From NCBI GenBank assembly GCA_013433145.1, contig CM024187.1, positions 8,397,326 through 8,461,325 of the forward strand: DNA of 64,000 nt, given 5' to 3'. The DNA comes from Ascaris suum (taxonomy: Eukaryota > Nematoda > Chromadorea > Rhabditida > Ascarididae). How positions within the stretch are numbered: position 1 is the stretch's first letter; each line of letters starts with the position of its first letter. Of the stretch, positions 61,201-64,000 are shown in pieces. Both the position numbers and the translations under genes were made by a program. Below the pieces are notes generated by a model. The model was not told the origin of the DNA. It worked only from the letters and a program-made list of their open reading frames with translations, and did not search any database.

Positions 61201-63867
61201 TCCCTGTTTCCTCTTTCTAACTAGTGAATCGTTTTAGCGATCCTTTCGAAAGATTGTGTCAAGAAAAGAACGCGTCAAGAAATGAATTTTCAGAGCGTAC
61301 GACTGATTTTTTTTTCACATTCCAACGTTATTGTACTCCCGCGTTCCACATGCGTCATTCTACGCCTTGGAACCTTTTATGTTTACTTGTAATGCGCTTT
61401 TTGGACTCTTTGTTCTCGATGTGTGCATATGAACTTATGTTCCAGTCCATATATGAACTACTCAGGAATGGGAGCACTGAAGTGGTTTAGAGTGGTGTTG
61501 GTCTCGGCTCTCACTTTCCTCTGCATAGAGACAAGCTATTGACGATTTTATAGGAGGTTTTCGGAGTACGGCACTGCCCCTCGAGCATTTCATCGGTCTC
61601 GATGGAGGCAGTTTTTGCTAATAGTAATAGAAGCGATAGATGCTTTTTTTGCGTGGGGCTTTCGGATAGGAGAAAACCGGATGATGTTGCAGATGAACTA
61701 TGATCCAGACAAATAGTGTAGAAGGGGATCCTCATTTTTGTGACACAAATTTATGCAGAAAACCTCTTGAGACAAAAGCAATCTGCTATAGTTTATAATG
61801 TTCGCTTCGTCGTGATCTTTCCTCGATCTGTGACGTTACGATAGTGAAGAGTGGAAAATTCACTTACTCGTAAATGGTTGGCACGTTAGGAGAGCGAAGC
61901 GCCATTTCTCATATACGCGGAGTTGTATTTGTTCGGCATAACAACAGCTTCACTAAGGGGTGAGATATAAGCGCAGCAAAAATTAAGGCTAGAGTTTTTC
62001 TCAGAGTCACTTTTGAGCTCAAAGGCAATCTTCAACTGCCCGATTTCCGAAAAATGAAACGAAGTACACGAGATATTGTCAGATTTATAAACTATCACTG
62101 GGTTTGAGATGTGATAGAGCTGACTGCATTCGTTTTGTGGAATGCGGCTTTAACTATCCTCCTTCTTTTGTTATTTCTCAATATTCGACAAAACGTTTCA
62201 CACATTCAACGAAGAGCAGGAATGAAGCTCATTTTCCATTAGAGTTACGGCTGTTTTCTAAACGAACGATTGTATCACCACATTGGCGTTTACTGTTCGA
62301 TCGCATATTCGGCGCCACAACAAATCAAACGTTGCGTAAATTTGCAAATATGGATAGGTGACATTTATCGAGAGAATTTCCTCAGTATTCTAAATTCGTA
62401 TCATAAACAAATCAGCATTCGGAAAAAATTGGGCTAGTATCAGCTGTTAAGCGCTTATATCTGACATTTCTTCTCTTCGGACCTGCCATGTGCATATAAT
62501 GCATGCTAACGAGCTATTTTAACACACATTGTTTCGCCGGCACAACGCATTCCAACATGTACAACACATTTCTTTTCAATGCCTAATTGATCTCTGTTCT
62601 TGTAATCTTGCAGGTATTACCAGCCGTTCATTCTTACACAAAACCATCTTCCACAAATCCCGCAAGTAATTCAGAGTGGTGGTCAGACATACGTCGCTGT
62701 TTCTCAAGAGCAACTTAGCGCACTTCCAGCCTACCAGTCTACACAGCCGACTCGACACATTCCCTCAACAAACTCATTTGTCCCGGTGTGTTTATTCAGA
62801 AAATTTGCATACACCCTGTATGAAAATTATTCATTTGATAATCATACTTCAGCTCCGGTTGCCTCAAAAACATACGGACTATTTCATGGTACCTACGATG
62901 GGCTGAAGCTAGAGCAAGGCGCTTTTCGCAATGCATTTTTTTTCCGAAGAAGCAACAGCATTGAATTTCATGAGTTGACGTCCGTTCTCCAACCATATCC
63001 ACCAAGCCTTCAGTTAATAGTCCACATTCCACAGCTCCCTATTGCCTCTATACTGAAAGCAAAGTCTCGAAACCTAGGCATTAGTGCATCTGTGCAATCT
63101 TTTTTTTAAAGAGCAGGTCATTTTGTATTATCTCTTTGGGTGAACGCATTCTGTTACAAGTTCTTCAACTGCCAACAACACGCATTTCTGATTTTTGCTA
63201 GCATCATATTCGGTTTTCATTCGTACATAATTGCACTTTTAATGGAATCATTCTAAGTCTTGTTATTTTATAACTTTCATCCATCATCGTCCATCGAATT
63301 GTTAAAATGTTTTGCATTTACGTTCCAAAACTAGTACCACATTCTACCTAAAGGATAGCATAGATTTTATAGGAGAATTCGCAAAGTTCAGCCAAGGTTT
63401 CGGTGACGCTACCGGAGACAGAGAGAAGAATTGTATTTGAAAGTGAGGCTAATTTGCACGCACCAACCAAGACTACCAAAGATGATTATGATGCGCTTCT
63501 AAAAGTTGCCGAAAACGCTCAGCTACATGCTGCTAGCCAGCAAAGGGTTGGTTTTTATCGCAACATTTGATATCAACATGAAAGACGCATTCGTGAATAA
63601 AACATGGCATGACAACCGGTGAAAATATCTCTCGGGTTGGAAATCGACCGAAACCGTTCGAATCAGAGTTGTAACTGACCGAATTTTAAAACCGGCTACT
63701 GACCAAAGGTACTGGCGCAAAAACCGAATTTCAGGTCAGCAGAATAAGAAAACGAAAAATGCCGAAACCGAATTTTGTTCGATAAAAACAATTTTATTTC
63801 TTTGCAGTACTTAGAATTGGTGAAAAAAGTGAAAAAAGAGAACGAATTATGGGCTCCTCCTTCTTAA
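58125..63867 (+). CDS. Secreted proline/glutamine-rich protein, 239 residues
   Basis: Five exons: 58125-58208, 58607-58836, 62614-62785, 63373-63546 and 63808-63867. All junctions agree in phase and use good sites (gttagt, gtaagc, gtgtgt, gttggt donors; cag or tag acceptors). The product starts with a signal peptide (MLFVLLVTLVASVTAQ). Residues about 29-105 are a folded-looking segment with ARKQLSKLFHVPADFLHRLA and YIDYDPYTTVGPRF. A Q/P/T-rich middle follows (QYYQPFILTQNHLPQIP, QSTQPTRHIPST). The C-terminus is charged and helical (DDYDALLKVAENAQLHAASQ, YLELVKKVKKENELW). No cysteine is seen, so it is not a disulphide-rich secreted toxin or protease inhibitor. The family is not recognised; it is probably nematode-specific. 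The AATAAA at 63923 supports the 3' end. Confidence 0.82.
58607..58836 (+). CDS. Secreted-protein gene, exon 2
   Basis: Acceptor aaaccatcag, donor GCGCA|gtaagc (phase 2). Encodes the conserved-looking domain with LPEAARKQLSKLFHVPADFL and ENGYIDYDPYTTVGPRFN. If the donor is ignored the frame ends at once in TAA, which confirms the splice. Confidence 0.85.
58837..62613 (+). other. 3.8-kb intron of the secreted-protein gene
   Basis: Holds several exon-like blocks not in phase with the host gene: 60050-60115 (+ EDLPEDLKGTKDTVVQVKES before gtgggt), 60411-60522 (see separate entry), 60645-60825 (protein-like on both strands) and 61557-61711 (+ after gattttatag). One or more nested genes are possible. 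Confidence 0.45.
60411..60522 (+). CDS. Possible first exon of a nested secreted protein
   Basis: Strong acceptor (cgcttatcttcgcag) and perfect donor (GGCAAG|gtgagt). From the ATG at 60416 it encodes MQRVNLPLALLYLHMCSAFH then SLACVQVQEIS, a plausible signal peptide, leaving in phase 2. The block at 61557 could follow in phase. On the opposite strand the same DNA reads LAVNTDISCTCTHAKEWKAE up to an equally good gtaagt donor and links in phase to a - strand block at 60.65-60.82 kb. The strand is undecided. Confidence 0.3.
62614..62785 (+). CDS. Secreted-protein gene, exon 3
   Basis: Acceptor gtaatcttgcag; its first base completes a CAG codon. Rich in Gln and Pro (QYYQPFILTQNHLPQIPQVI, ALPAYQSTQPTRHIPSTN). 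Donor CCG|gtgtgt in phase 0. The frame stays open for another 108 codons into the intron. Confidence 0.82.
63373..63546 (+). CDS. Secreted-protein gene, exon 4
   Basis: Acceptor agattttatag, donor AGG|gttggt, phase 0 at both ends, 58 codons. Only this frame is open. Encodes SSAKVSVTLPETERRIVFES and TTKDDYDALLKVAENAQLHA. Confidence 0.83.
63640..63785. repeat. ACCGAA-type dispersed repeat, copy 3
   Basis: Words cgaccgaaaccg, gtaactgaccgaatttt, aaaaccgaatttcagg and gccgaaaccgaattttg recur within 145 bp of the last intron of the secreted-protein gene. It matches the style of the copies at 17.3 and 20.1 kb. Confidence 0.5.
63808..63867 (+). CDS. Secreted-protein gene, last exon
   Basis: Acceptor ttatttctttgcag. 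Encodes YLELVKKVKKENELWAPPS and TAA. Continues the helix of the preceding exon. Confidence 0.82.
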   Translation, partial: YLELVKKVKKENELWAPPS

Positions 63868-63922
63868 CCAAGTATGCAATCGTATCAGCTGAATCCTGCG
63901 TACTCGCCGGTATCAAGATGTT

Positions 63923-63928
63923 AATAAA
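63923..63928 (+). terminator. AATAAA polyA signal of the secreted-protein gene
   Basis: Canonical hexamer 55 bp after the stop codon, in gttaataaatctc. Confidence 0.6.
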
Positions 63929-64000
63929 TCTCGTCGTGCAACTCTTGTGTGGGTGTGTATGTTCGCGAACATGTAGTTGACACATATCACCAGTGGTTGG

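Overview
The window looks like nuclear DNA of a nematode, probably a rhabditid or strongylid-type worm. This is inferred from three things. There is a clear neuronal-calcium-sensor/KChIP gene cut into small exons. Introns run from about 75 bp to about 10 kb, with tttcag-type acceptors and gtaagt/gtgagt/gtcagt donors. Several acceptor-like AG dinucleotides sit directly against an ATG, as expected for spliced-leader trans-splicing. The DNA is AT-rich with slightly GC-richer exon islands, low gene density, a pure (TA)n tract, a long (GT)n tract and many poly-G runs. I see no rRNA, tRNA, CRISPR array, prokaryotic operon or intact transposon. The species cannot be named from the sequence.

Layout, all on the + strand unless stated. 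(1) 0.2-3.95 kb: the 3' end of an unrecognised gene, with exons near 204-233, 289-387, 1319-1393, 1895-1967 and a last exon 3721-3878, then AATAAA at 3946. (2) 4-11.6 kb: mostly non-coding, with isolated protein-like frames at 7.3, 9.0-9.9 and 11.0 kb. (3) 11.6-12.9 kb: two exons of a second unrecognised gene. (4) 12.9-28.6 kb: a KChIP-like calcium sensor, five coding exons, 212 residues. Its 10.9-kb first intron holds another cluster of exon-like blocks (14.4-16.3 kb), a purine-rich decayed element (17.6-18.5 kb) and ACCGAA-rich repeats. (5) 28.6-42 kb: the + strand turns A-rich, which would fit transcription from the - strand; only unassigned exon-like blocks are seen. (6) 42.3 and 44.2 kb: the two large microsatellites. 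(7) 44.6-51.2 kb: a candidate membrane-protein gene whose last five exons join in phase. (8) 53.5-54.2 kb: small exons of another unrecognised gene. (9) 58.1-63.9 kb: a complete five-exon gene for a secreted, proline/glutamine-rich 239-residue protein, ending in an AATAAA signal.

Only the KChIP gene can be tied to a known family. There its role would be calcium-dependent control of Kv4-type potassium channels in excitable cells. The other genes are supported by splice-site quality, phase agreement between exons and purine-first codon bias counted by hand, not by homology. Many GC-richer islands can be read plausibly on both strands, so the single-exon calls carry low confidence. No evidence was seen that neighbouring genes act together.
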